This document shows positions 36,361-44,757 of a stretch of DNA of 64,000 nt, piece after piece. Location of the stretch: contig NZ_JBCNKR010000006.1 in the NCBI RefSeq assembly GCF_039595935.1, positions 2,948,001 through 3,012,000 on the forward strand, read 5' to 3'. Numbering within the stretch: the stretch's first letter is position 1; the number at the start of each line of letters is the position of its first letter. The DNA comes from Flavobacterium sp. (GTDB lineage: Bacteria > Bacteroidota > Bacteroidia > Flavobacteriales > Flavobacteriaceae). Below the pieces are notes generated by a model. It searched no databases. It saw nothing but the letters and a program-made list of their open reading frames with translations, and was not told the DNA's origin. The translations under genes were made by a program, and so were the position numbers.

Positions 36361-37623
36361 TTAATTTTTATAATGCTTTAAATTGATCGCGTTAAAAGAA
36401 TATGAAATCATTAAGTAGCTCCAAATAGCAAGTTTATTTTCATCTTGTATTTTTGGCAGATATTGCATTGCGTTTGTTGATTTATAAAAAGAAAAGGCAT
36501 AATTAATTTCCAGTTCTTTGACAGGTAAGTACTTCAAAGAAAAATCATTTTCATATCCAAGAAACTTTGTCATTTTTTGACCCAAATTATTTAAAAGCGG
36601 GTATCGAGTATAAAAAAGGTGAAAATCAGAACGAAGAGATAGTTTACTATTTAAGGGAATTACGGTAAATAGATAAGGATTTACTAAACCTTTTCCGTTA
36701 ACGTCGGAGGGAAAACGGGTAAAGACATTCATATTTCCATTGAACTTCCATGATAGATTAGGACTGCTGCCACTAATTATTTCTGCACCTAAACGCCAAG
36801 TAGATTTCAATAGAGATAATTTAACTTCAGGTTGAAAATAGTAAGCAAATAATTTTTGACCTTTTGAATTACGTCCAAACTGCCAATATGAATTTAAAGT
36901 ATAATACCATTGTTTCGTTTTAAATTCTATTCTTCCGCCTGCTGTTGCACGAGTATACAATTTCCCTGAACTTGAGTTTTCTAAAAAATCAACAGCATTC
37001 AATGAATTAAATGAAAATCCATGATTGTTATTGTAATTGAGACTATTTACCAACAGGTATTTATACCTATTTGATGCAACAGGAGAGTAGGCTGACTCAA
37101 ATTCAGTGCTGTAGTTTCTGGTAAACAAAAAGAAAAAATCATTAGAGAAATATTTTGAGTATTTCATTATCCGTATTCCTTCATGGGCTCTCCCTTGCTG
37201 TGCCCAAGGAGCATCAGAAAATAATCTGCCATTATCTAATAAAACACTTTGCCTTCCCAATCGTACATTTAGAGATTTAATCTTAGTCTCAAAATACAAT
37301 TGATAAAAATTAATGCTTCCAACTTTGGAAGCTTTGCTGTTTTCATCCCAAAGATGAATTTCCTGTAAATCGGATTTAATAAGCCATTTTTCTCTAGCAT
37401 ACTGCATAGAAATTCTGTTTCTCTGGGTAATAATAAAATAAGGATCAATTGAATCGTTGGGAGGAAGAAAATAATTTGAAGTATATTCGACTCTTGGTCT
37501 GATTTCAATATTCATTAGAAACTGTTGGGATAAGCTATTTTTTTGCTGTGCGTATAATTGAAATACACATAAATTAATAAAAAGTAATAAGATTTTTTTA
37601 CTCGCAAGTATTTTGACTATCAT
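36361..37623 (-). CDS. Alginate-export/porin-type outer-membrane protein
   Basis: This barrel protein (420 residues) has a signal peptide (about 1-25, ending QLYAQ) and the AlgE/porin-like opening MNIEIRPRVEYTSNY...FIITQRNRISMQYAREKW, followed by LNVRLGRQSVLLDNGRLF, typical of the alginate_exp family found in Bacteroidota. The substrate is unknown. Its role beside metal transport genes is unclear. Transcription runs leftward towards the island boundary. Confidence 0.75.
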   Translation of the reverse strand: MIVKILASKKILLLFINLCVFQLYAQQKNSLSQQFLMNIEIRPRVEYTSNYFLPPNDSIDPYFIITQRNRISMQYAREKWLIKSDLQEIHLWDENSKASKVGSINFYQLYFETKIKSLNVRLGRQSVLLDNGRLFSDAPWAQQGRAHEGIRIMKYSKYFSNDFFFLFTRNYSTEFESAYSPVASNRYKYLLVNSLNYNNNHGFSFNSLNAVDFLENSSSGKLYTRATAGGRIEFKTKQWYYTLNSYWQFGRNSKGQKLFAYYFQPEVKLSLLKSTWRLGAEIISGSSPNLSWKFNGNMNVFTRFPSDVNGKGLVNPYLFTVIPLNSKLSLRSDFHLFYTRYPLLNNLGQKMTKFLGYENDFSLKYLPVKELEINYAFSFYKSTNAMQYLPKIQDENKLAIWSYLMISYSFNAINLKHYKN

Positions 37624-37724
37624 ACTTCTAATATCCTATAGAATTAGTGTATAAAAGTAATAATAGTATTCATATTTACAATATTATAATTACGTTTGAT
37701 AATCCGCATTTATAATTTGTTCTG

Positions 37725-37829
37725 TTAAATCAGTAATGCGATTAGAGCCGGCACTTCTACCAAAGAATCTATGACAAATGCAAAAGCCTGAACGATGATT
37801 ATTACCAATACTCCATGCATGCAGCAATG
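37725..37829 (-). pseudogene. Remnant of an ACR3 arsenite transporter gene
   Basis: The - strand encodes GVLVIIIVQAFAFVIDS, then LVEVPALIALLI and a stop. This aligns with the C-terminal GVFGINSGQAFAGVIGPLVEVPALIALV of the intact ACR3 at 46.1-47.2 kb. Only about 30 codons remain, upstream frame broken. It is the end of a deleted second ars transporter gene. Confidence 0.7.
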
Positions 37830-37867
37830 TTAAGCTGGAAAATACTGCCCGTCGCTGTTAAAGAAGA

Positions 37868-37910
37868 TCAAAATCTGTCTCACAATTTGTGTGAAACAGA
37901 TTTTTTTTGG
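37868..37910 (+). terminator. Hairpin terminator between remnant and CDF gene
   Basis: AAATCTGT...ACAGATTT arms enclose a CTCACA/TGTGTG inner stem and are followed by an 8-T run. Its orientation fits a rightward transcript, but the A-run on the other side lets it serve the leftward CDF gene as well. Confidence 0.6.
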
Positions 37911-37979
37911 TTTCTCTATTGGTGCAGCGATAAAAAAAATAATTTTGAAGAACATTCTATACTTTTAAATTACCAAATA

Positions 37980-38768
37980 TCATAACTGTAATATTTTTAA
38001 TGCTCCTCTAGCGACTATGAAAAACACACAAACACCAATAATAAGATCGGGTACCATTGAATTAGTAAAGTATACTAATATACCAGCAATTATGACTCCC
38101 ATATTAATTACAATATCATTCGAAGTAAAAATCATACTAGCTTCCATATGTGCCTCTTTACTTTTAGATTTTTGAAGCAGGTAAAGGCATAACGAATTAC
38201 CTACAAGTGCAAATAATGAAACTATTATCATAGTTCCGTATGCAGGAATATGGTCTGAGTCTACAAATCTTCTTAAAACTTCAATAAGTCCCAAAACTGC
38301 AAGACCAATCTGAAAATAACCACTTATTTTTGCTACACTTCCTTTTCTTGAAGCTGTGCTCCCGACAGCAAACAGAGCTAAACCATATACAATGCTATCG
38401 GCGAACATATCCAAACTGTCGGCAACCAATCCCATCGAATTGGATATAAAACCTGTAATTATCTCTATTAGAAAGAATGAAAAGTTTACAATGAGAACCT
38501 GCCATAATAACTTACTTTGCTGTGAGTCACTGTTTGTCTCTACATGTTCTGATGTATGTTCTGATGCCAGCAGAGTGCTGTCCAGATTAAGAGTATCAAT
38601 TGCATTTGTTATAAGAGTGTCGTCGTCCGTATGATAGATCTTTAATCTTCTGTTTGCAATGTCAAAATCAAGCTGTTTGATTTGTTCTAAACCAGCGAGC
38701 TTCATTCGTATTAATTGTTCCTCACTGGGACAATCCATTTTTCTTATATTATATATACTTTTTTTCAT
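37980..38768 (-). CDS. CDF cation efflux transporter with N-terminal HMA-like domain
   Basis: The 262-residue product exports divalent metal. The N-terminal part (about 1-65, IRKMDCPSEEQLIRMKL...LDFDIANRRLKIYH) is an HMA-like fold with a single cysteine (MDCPSE). The CDF part has about six membrane segments with the site SMGLVADSLDMFADS and a second HxxxD-like site reduced to SNDIVINMGV. I chose ATG 38768, just after the receptor stop (4 bases), giving MKKSIYNIRKMDC; an earlier in-frame start would lie inside the receptor gene. It is probably co-transcribed with the TonB receptor. Confidence 0.8.
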   Translation of the reverse strand: MKKSIYNIRKMDCPSEEQLIRMKLAGLEQIKQLDFDIANRRLKIYHTDDDTLITNAIDTLNLDSTLLASEHTSEHVETNSDSQQSKLLWQVLIVNFSFFLIEIITGFISNSMGLVADSLDMFADSIVYGLALFAVGSTASRKGSVAKISGYFQIGLAVLGLIEVLRRFVDSDHIPAYGTMIIVSLFALVGNSLCLYLLQKSKSKEAHMEASMIFTSNDIVINMGVIIAGILVYFTNSMVPDLIIGVCVFFIVARGALKILQL

Positions 38769-38772
38769 AAGA

Positions 38773-40953
38773 CTATATTTTAATCTTAATACCTGCATTT
38801 ACAACAAATCCGTCTAACGGTGCATAAATATCTTTGAAAACAGGATTTGAAATTGGTCCTGTGTAGATACTTCCAAATTTTGTCTGTCTGGTATCAGTAA
38901 AATTTTCAAAATTGGCAAAAATTGAAAAATTTTCCCAAAGCTTTTCTACCATGAAGCCGAAAATCCAATATTCCCTTCCAGTTGTACCATCACTTAACTT
39001 TTGAGGACTGTAATAATAAGCTTCTAAACCAGCTTTCCATTTATCTTCGACTTCATACATCAAAACATTATTTAATCTGTGTTTAGCAGTTAAAGGATTT
39101 TGAGATTTTATGCCATTGTTGTCTATCGAAGCATCAGTAAAAGTGTACCCAACAAATAGTTTAAAATCTTTATAGCCTAATTTCACATTTGTTTCTGTTC
39201 CTTTTGTATCTAAATATCCATTAATATTTACAAATTGGTAAAGGTCATTAGGAAGCGAAGTTAAAATCAGTGGATTATCAACATTTGTATAAAAGAATAA
39301 TTGATTCAATGATAATGAAATATCTTCGGTAATTTTAGTTTTATAATTCACATCAAAGTTAAGTCCGTAACTTTTTTCAAGTTTATTGAAATCACTATTA
39401 ATAGGGAGTACATTTTGATATTGAATACGCTCGCTTTCTTCGGTAAAAATAGTTGGTGTTTTGTAGCCTAAACCGCCACCAAGTCGTGAAGTAAGTTTGG
39501 AATTAATTTTAAATAAAGCTGAGATTCTAGGTAATAATGAGAATCCGTAATCAACAACATAATCACCTCGAAGACCAGTCTCGATATCCAGCCATTCTTT
39601 AGCTTTGACGGTATTCTGAACAAAAGCACCATAAGTGATCTGATTATAGTTTCTTAATGGAAAAGCTGTCTGGCTGTTTTCAGTAAACTTGTCAGTATAT
39701 AAATTTCCACCAGCAACCCATTCTGCAATTTCTCCATTTTTAGAATAGCTGATTTCTGAGAAAGTACTGTTCTGCAGGCCATCAAAAATATAGTCAGGAA
39801 TAGTTATAATGCGGCTGAAATTATTAAAACTGTTTTTAATGGTAATAGATTCCTGATCATTAAATTTATGAGTAAGGGTGAACTGAGTGCTTATTCTCTG
39901 CGTTTTATTTTTTTCGAAATAACTGTCAGGGTATTTATTTTCGTCTTTTATATAGTCAATATTCCCGCCGATACGATTTTCAAAAACTGTATTAATGCCA
40001 AAATTTAGTTTAGTGTTTTCATTAAAATTGACAAAAAGTTTTGGATTAAAATTAAAGCGTTCGAATTTTGGAATCGCAGTAAGCTGTATATCAGCAGGGT
40101 CATAAGGAGCGTTTCGGTCATGAGATGCAAAAACAGTCAATCCAATTTTATCAAACTGCTGGGAATAAAAACCATTAATATTCAAACCAAGAGCGGAAGT
40201 CCCATTAATTAGAAATCGCAATTCTCTTTCTTCGGTAGGGGTTTTAGATACAAGATTAACCAAACCTGCAATTGCACCACCTCCGTAAAGGGTAGAGGCA
40301 GAACCTTTAATTATCTCAACCTGTTTTAAATCTAACGGAGGAGTCTGCAGCAATCCCAGTCCGCTTGATGCACCTGAGTATACAGGAAAACCATCTTTTA
40401 AGATTTGTGTATATCGTCCGTCTAGTCCCTGAATTCTGATTGAAGAATTTCCAGAAGTAGCTGAAGTATGCTGGGTCTGGATTCCGGTACTTTCATTAAG
40501 CATCATACGGATATCCCCCGGTTTCATATTTGCTTTTTCTTCAAGTTCTTCTCCTGCTATAAACTCAACTCTGGTTGGAATATTGCTGATTGTTCTTGTA
40601 CCTCTTGTAGAAGTTACCACTATTTCTTTCATTTCTTCGGCTTCTTCTTCCATTTCACTTTGCAATGCAATTTCTATAAAATTGACAGCTGCAGGCACTT
40701 TAAAAAGTGTTTTATTGGGAGCATAACCCTCTATTGAGATCGATAATGTGTAGTCTCCATTTTTAAGGTTTTCGATAATGATGTTACCATTATTATCTGA
40801 TGACAAAACTTCATTGGTTTCTTCAATTTTAGCTGAAGCACCTTTTACAGGTTCATTGGTTGATGTATTTTTTATATGGAATGTGATTTTATTCTGTGCC
40901 TGTACAGTGCCAATAGATGCTATTGCCACAATCAATAAAATATATTTAAACAT
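38773..40953 (-). CDS. TonB-dependent receptor with carboxypeptidase-like N-domain
   Basis: This 726-residue outer-membrane receptor has a signal peptide (1-19, ending QAQ), a carboxypeptidase regulatory-like fold (about 21-95, SIEGYAPNKTLFKV), an acidic linker EEEAEEMKE, a plug (VVTSTRGTRTISNIPTRVEF...IRIQGLDGRYTQILKDGFPVYSG...VEIIKGSASTLYGGGAIAG) and a barrel. Position between DUF6660 and a CDF exporter suggests metal (perhaps a metal complex) as substrate, by context only. Confidence 0.88.
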   Translation of the reverse strand: MFKYILLIVAIASIGTVQAQNKITFHIKNTSTNEPVKGASAKIEETNEVLSSDNNGNIIIENLKNGDYTLSISIEGYAPNKTLFKVPAAVNFIEIALQSEMEEEAEEMKEIVVTSTRGTRTISNIPTRVEFIAGEELEEKANMKPGDIRMMLNESTGIQTQHTSATSGNSSIRIQGLDGRYTQILKDGFPVYSGASSGLGLLQTPPLDLKQVEIIKGSASTLYGGGAIAGLVNLVSKTPTEERELRFLINGTSALGLNINGFYSQQFDKIGLTVFASHDRNAPYDPADIQLTAIPKFERFNFNPKLFVNFNENTKLNFGINTVFENRIGGNIDYIKDENKYPDSYFEKNKTQRISTQFTLTHKFNDQESITIKNSFNNFSRIITIPDYIFDGLQNSTFSEISYSKNGEIAEWVAGGNLYTDKFTENSQTAFPLRNYNQITYGAFVQNTVKAKEWLDIETGLRGDYVVDYGFSLLPRISALFKINSKLTSRLGGGLGYKTPTIFTEESERIQYQNVLPINSDFNKLEKSYGLNFDVNYKTKITEDISLSLNQLFFYTNVDNPLILTSLPNDLYQFVNINGYLDTKGTETNVKLGYKDFKLFVGYTFTDASIDNNGIKSQNPLTAKHRLNNVLMYEVEDKWKAGLEAYYYSPQKLSDGTTGREYWIFGFMVEKLWENFSIFANFENFTDTRQTKFGSIYTGPISNPVFKDIYAPLDGFVVNAGIKIKI

Positions 40954-41026
40954 TTGTGATTTCTTAATGTTAATAAAGGTGATAAGCCCGCTTAATTGAA
41001 GTTAAGCAGGTAAAAGCGGTATTTTA

Positions 41027-41350
41027 TTAAGAAATTTTAGGAGGCTGCCAGATTTTGCAGATGAAAGAAGAATCGACAAATTTATAGTATGATAGTGTCT
41101 GTGAAGCTTCTTCAATTGTGAATTCTAATTTTTCGGTAATAATTGAAGAATTAAAGTTTATTGTAAAACCAATACAGGTTCCACAGGAATAAAATGGCGA
41201 ACATTTTCCATTGCATTCATCACCGCAGTCATGATACTCACCCTTGCAGTTTTTTTCCACTCTACACTCAGAGTGTTTAGCAAACGCAGAGCAAGGTACT
41301 GTCGAAAGAAACAGTACAATGAACGATAATATTGTTACCCATATTTTCAC
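41027..41350 (-). CDS. Cys-rich secreted DUF6660-type protein
   Basis: The 107-residue product has a signal peptide (about 1-24) followed by a cysteine-rich block: HSECRVEKNCKGEYHDCGDECNGKCSPFYSCGTC (about 27-60), nine cysteines. The DECNGKC part echoes the CNGxC motif of the small protein at 15.4 kb. Such proteins are often encoded just before metal-type TonB receptors, as here. Metal binding outside the cell is likely but not shown. Confidence 0.7.
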   Translation of the reverse strand: MKIWVTILSFIVLFLSTVPCSAFAKHSECRVEKNCKGEYHDCGDECNGKCSPFYSCGTCIGFTINFNSSIITEKLEFTIEEASQTLSYYKFVDSSFICKIWQPPKIS

Positions 41351-41566
41351 GCGTCAAAATTATAAATATTTTACTTAGTAATTTCATGTAATTGTTTTTC
41401 TTTCGGCTAAGTTTTCTGTTTTTTTGTTAATATAAATATAAAATTATTGTGCTAGTCTTATATAACAAGGATTAAAGTGGTTTGTATTCTGTCAAGTCAC
41501 CTTTTAAAATATTCAAACCATATATATTTATAGGTAAAAGTCTGGTTAAATACAATTTAAAAGCAT

Positions 41567-41604
41567 AAAAAAAACGCTAATTCCTCGGAATTAACGTTTT
41601 TTTA
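41567..41604. terminator. Hairpin of boundary repeat copy 3
   Basis: An A-run, then arms around TAATTCC/GGAATTA with flanking ACG(C)/ACGT and a T-run. The layout is the same as at 3933-3970, including the AAGA(A)GTGAC just after it. Confidence 0.6.
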
Positions 41605-41910
41605 AGAAGTGACGTTTAGTTCACAATTTACAAATCATTTTATGAACGATTTAAAGAAATTAGCTTATTTTCAAGTGAATTTGTAAGATAATTATTTTAA
41701 AAGTTTGTTGATAAGCGGTTTGTATGTATCGTAAGGGTTAAATGTTAAAAATCGTTAATTCAGTAATAGATGTGATTTCTGTCATAATAACTTATAGATT
41801 TAAGTTGAAGAGAGCGAAAAAAAATGTCATCAGTAAATTTAAATTATTATTCTTAAAATTTTATAATCAAAATTTGTATATGATAATCTATTGTCCATTA
41901 GAAATTATTC
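41602..41910 (+). repeat. Island-boundary repeat, full copy 3
   Basis: It has the same 20-residue tail (stop at 41684) and the best conserved non-coding part, with AGCGGTTTGTATGTATCGTAA shared with copy 1 and extended similarity to about 41890. It ends a few bases from the stop codon of the GDCC gene on the other strand. The three full copies are all on the + strand. Confidence 0.75.
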
Positions 41911-41913
41911 AAT

Positions 41914-42120
41914 TTAGCAACATTTTTTATCTTGCTGAATTGGTGGACATGGCACAGTTCCATAACTGCAATATACACAGCAATCACCTTGATTTGGTTT
42001 AAGAGTTTGTTTGCAGTTCTCACATTCGTAAAAAAATTGGCATGCATCAGTTGGCATAGTTTCTTCTTTACTGTGGGAGCAAAGGGGGCAGGTTATTATT
42101 GATTGTAGAACGATTTTCAT
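41914..42120 (-). CDS. Small Cys-rich GDCCxxC-motif protein
   Basis: The protein has 68 residues with eleven cysteines: TCPLCSHSK, a CENCKQTLKP knuckle, and GDCCVYCSYGTVPCPPIQ. The last motif defines a small family that travels with MerT/MerP-type genes in Bacteroidota. It overlaps the preceding gene by 4 bases (ATGA), so it belongs to the same mercury-type operon. It probably binds Hg(II) or another soft metal. Confidence 0.75.
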   Translation of the reverse strand: MKIVLQSIITCPLCSHSKEETMPTDACQFFYECENCKQTLKPNQGDCCVYCSYGTVPCPPIQQDKKCC

Positions 42121-42716
42121 TTTAATTTTTTGTTAGTTACTGTATAGCCTGTTGAATTTATTGCTTTTTCAATTTCATTAATAGTAGTTTTGGAATTATC
42201 AAATTCTACAATTGCGTTACCATTAGTATAATTTACATTTGAATTTATTATTCCAATCAATTTATTCACTTCGTGATTCACGTGTTTTTCACAGCTGGCA
42301 CAAGTCATTCCGCTTATTCTAAACTCAGCTTTTTGAGTGCTGGTCTTTTTCACGACCAAGACTTTCTTTTCTGTATTTGGATAAAAAATGCTTGAGTAGT
42401 AAGGAAACGAAAGCATGAGGGCTGCAATTACTGTAATTATTCCTAAAAACATTTTTGAATTAACGAATTTCGGATTTTCTTCTCTATCGCAGTTACAGTC
42501 TATCAGCTTTTTAGTTTTCAGCTTTTGATACCAAGATAAACCAATAATTATAACAGTCAGGCCGATGAAATAAGGCCTCATTGGTTCAAGCCATGAAAAA
42601 GCAGAAGCAATCCCGCTTGTTCCGGCAACTAATGCTAATATGGGAGTAATGCAGCACAATGAAGCAGCTAATGCTGTGAAAAATCCGGCTCCGATCATTT
42701 TATTCTCTGTTTTCAT
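42117..42716 (-). CDS. merTP: Mercuric transport fusion MerTP
   Basis: This 199-residue fusion carries Hg(II) into the cell. The MerT part has a membrane segment with the metal cysteines (AASLCCITPILALVAGTSG), more helices at 48-64 and 88-110, and a cytoplasmic DCNCD pair. The C-terminal MerP/HMA domain (about 130-195) has GMTCASCEKHV. It overlaps both neighbours by 4 bases. No merA reductase gene is present in the window, so mercury entry here is either coupled to a distant merA or the transporter serves another metal. Confidence 0.85.
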   Translation of the reverse strand: MKTENKMIGAGFFTALAASLCCITPILALVAGTSGIASAFSWLEPMRPYFIGLTVIIIGLSWYQKLKTKKLIDCNCDREENPKFVNSKMFLGIITVIAALMLSFPYYSSIFYPNTEKKVLVVKKTSTQKAEFRISGMTCASCEKHVNHEVNKLIGIINSNVNYTNGNAIVEFDNSKTTINEIEKAINSTGYTVTNKKLK

Positions 42717-43087
42717 ATTTTTTCTAAAATTTCATTTTGTGCTAAAATTTCGAAGAAAGGTTTCAGCATTTTTTCATATTCCTTTGTCAATGAATAGAAA
42801 ATGGTCTGCGCTTCCCGTTTAGTTTCAATAAGTTTTCTGTCTTTTAGTTTCCGTAAGTGCTGTGAAATTGCAGAAATACTCATTTCAAGAATATCACTTA
42901 TGTCACAGACACAGAGCTGTTTTTCTTCATAAAGTAAAAAGAGAATTCTTAATCTCACATTATTGCCAGCCAATTCAAGCCCACTTGATAAATAGTCAAA
43001 TGAGGTATTGAGTTCTGATACTCTGTCTTTACAGCGGATTATTTGTTTAATATCTGCTTGCTGTCGTATACAAATTATATCTTCCAT
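42713..43087 (-). CDS. ArsR/SmtB-family metal sensor repressor
   Basis: The 124-residue product is a winged-helix repressor. It has the metal-box cysteines in EKQLCVCDISDIL (about 56-68) and the DNA-binding helix SISAISQHLRKLKDRKLI, followed by the wing KREAQTIFYSL. N-terminal cysteines C6 and C19 could add ligands. It is the first gene of the three-gene operon, overlapping merTP by ATGA. A well-formed inverted repeat lies 18 bases upstream, so it likely represses its own operon until Hg or a similar metal binds. Confidence 0.88.
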   Translation of the reverse strand: MEDIICIRQQADIKQIIRCKDRVSELNTSFDYLSSGLELAGNNVRLRILFLLYEEKQLCVCDISDILEMSISAISQHLRKLKDRKLIETKREAQTIFYSLTKEYEKMLKPFFEILAQNEILEKI

Positions 43088-43104
43088 AATGCAAATTTAT
43101 ACTT

Positions 43105-43122
43105 TTTGCTTATTTAAGCAAA
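43105..43122. promoter_or_regulatory. Operator-like inverted repeat of the mercury-type operon
   Basis: TTTGCTTA-TT-TAAGCAAA is a perfect 8-2-8 inverted repeat, 18 bases before the start codon of the ArsR-family gene. Its shape suits an SmtB/ArsR site covering the promoter. Confidence 0.6.
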
Positions 43123-43172
43123 TGCTAAAATACAAAATAATTGAATTAAAATTTTGAATGATTCCTGCCCAT

Positions 43173-43204
43173 AAAAAAAGACAACTTTTTGAGTTGTCTT
43201 TTAA
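43173..43204 (-). terminator. Terminator of the small Cys-rich gene
   Basis: AAAAGACAACT and AGTTGTCTTTT form an 11-base stem with a short loop; a T-run follows on the - strand. It lies just after the stop at 43221. Confidence 0.8.
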
Positions 43205-43220
43205 ACAGTAAAGCGAAATA

Positions 43221-43394
43221 TTACTTTTTGCAATCTTTCGGAGCACAAGTTCCCGAATCGTCACTACAGCAATGCGTAGAACATTTTTCAGTGCAGTTTT
43301 TCTTTGCATCAGTTTTTGATAAGTTCGCATAAGCGAAGATACTTCCAGCAGACAATACCAATGCTGCAAGAGTAATGTACATTTTGTTTTTCAT
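43221..43394 (-). CDS. Small secreted Cys-rich protein (57 residues)
   Basis: It starts MKNKMYITLAALVLSAGSIF, a normal signal peptide, then AYANLSKTDAKKN and CTEKCSTHCCSDDSGTCAPKDCKK with seven cysteines. A larger open frame in the same place reads the wrong frame; the signal peptide, the terminator directly after its stop and the cysteine pattern favour this one. It probably binds a soft metal in the periplasm. Confidence 0.7.
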   Translation of the reverse strand: MKNKMYITLAALVLSAGSIFAYANLSKTDAKKNCTEKCSTHCCSDDSGTCAPKDCKK

Positions 43395-43523
43395 AATTTT
43401 AATTTTAATGATTAATACTACTTAAGACGCACTAATCTAAAAATGATGCAGGCTTTGCTGATTTTTTTTTTTTAACAGCCTGAATTTTCTATATATGAAG
43501 TTTTCAAAAATGATTCGGTGTTA

Positions 43524-44087
43524 TCAGCATTTTCCTCCGCTGCATGATTTTTTAGAGGTAACGTTCATAATATTTCCACGGCGGTCTAATTCAATACTGC
43601 AGCAATCCAGAAGCATTTCCTTTAATTTGGATCTGCCTCTTTGCACTCTAGAACGGATGGAAGGGTAGGCAAGGCTGTATTTTTCTGTTAAGTCTTTCTG
43701 TTTAATTCCATGTATTTCGCTATCCATGATAATGTCCCGATAGTCTTCCGGCAGCCGCTCAATGAATTTTATTAAACAGCAGTCCAGACTTTCCGAAGTA
43801 TCAAAATCTGTTTCATGCATAATCTTTTGCATCATACATTCGGTCAGCTCTGATTTCTTATGATTGGAATCTTTTCGGTAATAATCAATAATGGAATTTC
43901 TTGTGATTGTGAAAATCCAGCTTTTTAGTTTGCCTTCGTCGGTAAGTGATCCTAAATTCTCGTTTATCTTTATAAAAACTTCCTGCAAAACATCGGATGC
44001 ATCGTCGGTATCATTTATACGAGCCTTTATATATCTGCCCAAGATGATATAAAACTGATTGTGAATAGTATTTATTTCCAAATTCAT
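43524..44087 (-). CDS. SigZ-like ECF sigma factor
   Basis: The protein has about 187 residues. Region 2 (FYIILGRYIKARINDTDDASDVLQEVFIKINENL) and region 4 (LPEDYRDIIMDSEIHGIKQKDLTEKYSLAYPSIRSRVQRGRSKLKEML) are followed by a Cys-rich tail (CCSIELDRRGNIMNV...CSGGKC) typical of the SigZ group. The tail cysteines may sense metal or redox. I chose ATG 44087; an upstream in-frame TTG at 44111 has weaker context. It follows the membrane protein gene by about 33 bases. Confidence 0.82.
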   Translation of the reverse strand: MNLEINTIHNQFYIILGRYIKARINDTDDASDVLQEVFIKINENLGSLTDEGKLKSWIFTITRNSIIDYYRKDSNHKKSELTECMMQKIMHETDFDTSESLDCCLIKFIERLPEDYRDIIMDSEIHGIKQKDLTEKYSLAYPSIRSRVQRGRSKLKEMLLDCCSIELDRRGNIMNVTSKKSCSGGKC

Positions 44088-44120
44088 AAAATTTATCTTC
44101 TGCTTATGCAATAAGATGGA

Positions 44121-44684
44121 TTAACAACAATTGATTTTACTTCTGAAATTATTCCATAAGTTGGCCGTTTTTGGAATGCATAAGAAAAGATGAAGAATTG
44201 CCATTAGGATAGCTCCCGGCAAAAGATTTACAATTAACAGATTAAAGAATCCTGGAGATTGATTTATATTGTAAATCATAATTTCCCCATTTTGAAAAGT
44301 AAACCTGATGGAGAGATAAACTGCAATTGACGCAAAATGAAAACCATTTACAAATAAATGGACAATGTATTCCCAGCGGGGAAGCCCTCCCATAAACTGC
44401 CTGCTGTCTTTTTCTATAAAAGCATCGTAACCGAGAACCAGTATATCCAGAATGACAATGGTCAAGCCTATTACAAAACTAGTATGATTATCCTGTTTCA
44501 AGAACAGAAAATAAAGGATTGCCGGAAAGAAGACAGCTCTCAAAGTATGGGTAATGTGCTCGGTTTTACTTTCTTCTCGATCGTGAAGCTGGTATTTGAA
44601 AATATGCAGATAAAAGCCGTCATATAAGGCCAAGACCGCAAATAGGACAAGAAAGAAGGATGAAATGATAATTGCTGTTTCCAT
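44121..44684 (-). CDS. Polytopic membrane protein of unknown function
   Basis: The protein has 187 residues with about five membrane segments (about 3-22, 48-62, 69-86, 108-126 and 145-170) and a histidine-rich loop (YDGFYLHIFKYQLHDREESKTEHITHTLR). It ends KINCC, a C-terminal pair that could bind metal. I cannot name the family. It lies between a Crp/Fnr regulator and SigZ on the same strand, so it may share the arsenic operon. Confidence 0.6.
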   Translation of the reverse strand: METAIIISSFFLVLFAVLALYDGFYLHIFKYQLHDREESKTEHITHTLRAVFFPAILYFLFLKQDNHTSFVIGLTIVILDILVLGYDAFIEKDSRQFMGGLPRWEYIVHLFVNGFHFASIAVYLSIRFTFQNGEIMIYNINQSPGFFNLLIVNLLPGAILMAILHLFLCIPKTANLWNNFRSKINCC

Positions 44685-44757
44685 TTTATTTTTGATTGAT
44701 TATAAAAGCAAAACTATTGGAAAGTATAATTAGCAAAAAGGACAAATGTCCTCGAAT

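Larger units (their letters stand above)
41351..41913. other. Gene-free stretch between DUF6660 and the mercury-type operon
   Basis: It contains a hairpin (41567-41604) and full repeat copy 3 (41602-41910). An open frame at 41742-42002 is repeat sequence plus antisense of the GDCC gene and is not a gene. The repeat abuts the 3' end of the mercury-type operon. Confidence 0.6.

Noticed and set aside
41742..42002. 86-residue open frame on the + strand
   Set aside because: It is made of boundary repeat sequence and the antisense of the GDCC gene.
43097..43369. 90-residue open frame on the - strand
   Set aside because: It reads the wrong frame of the small cysteine-rich gene at 43221-43394 and runs through its terminator.
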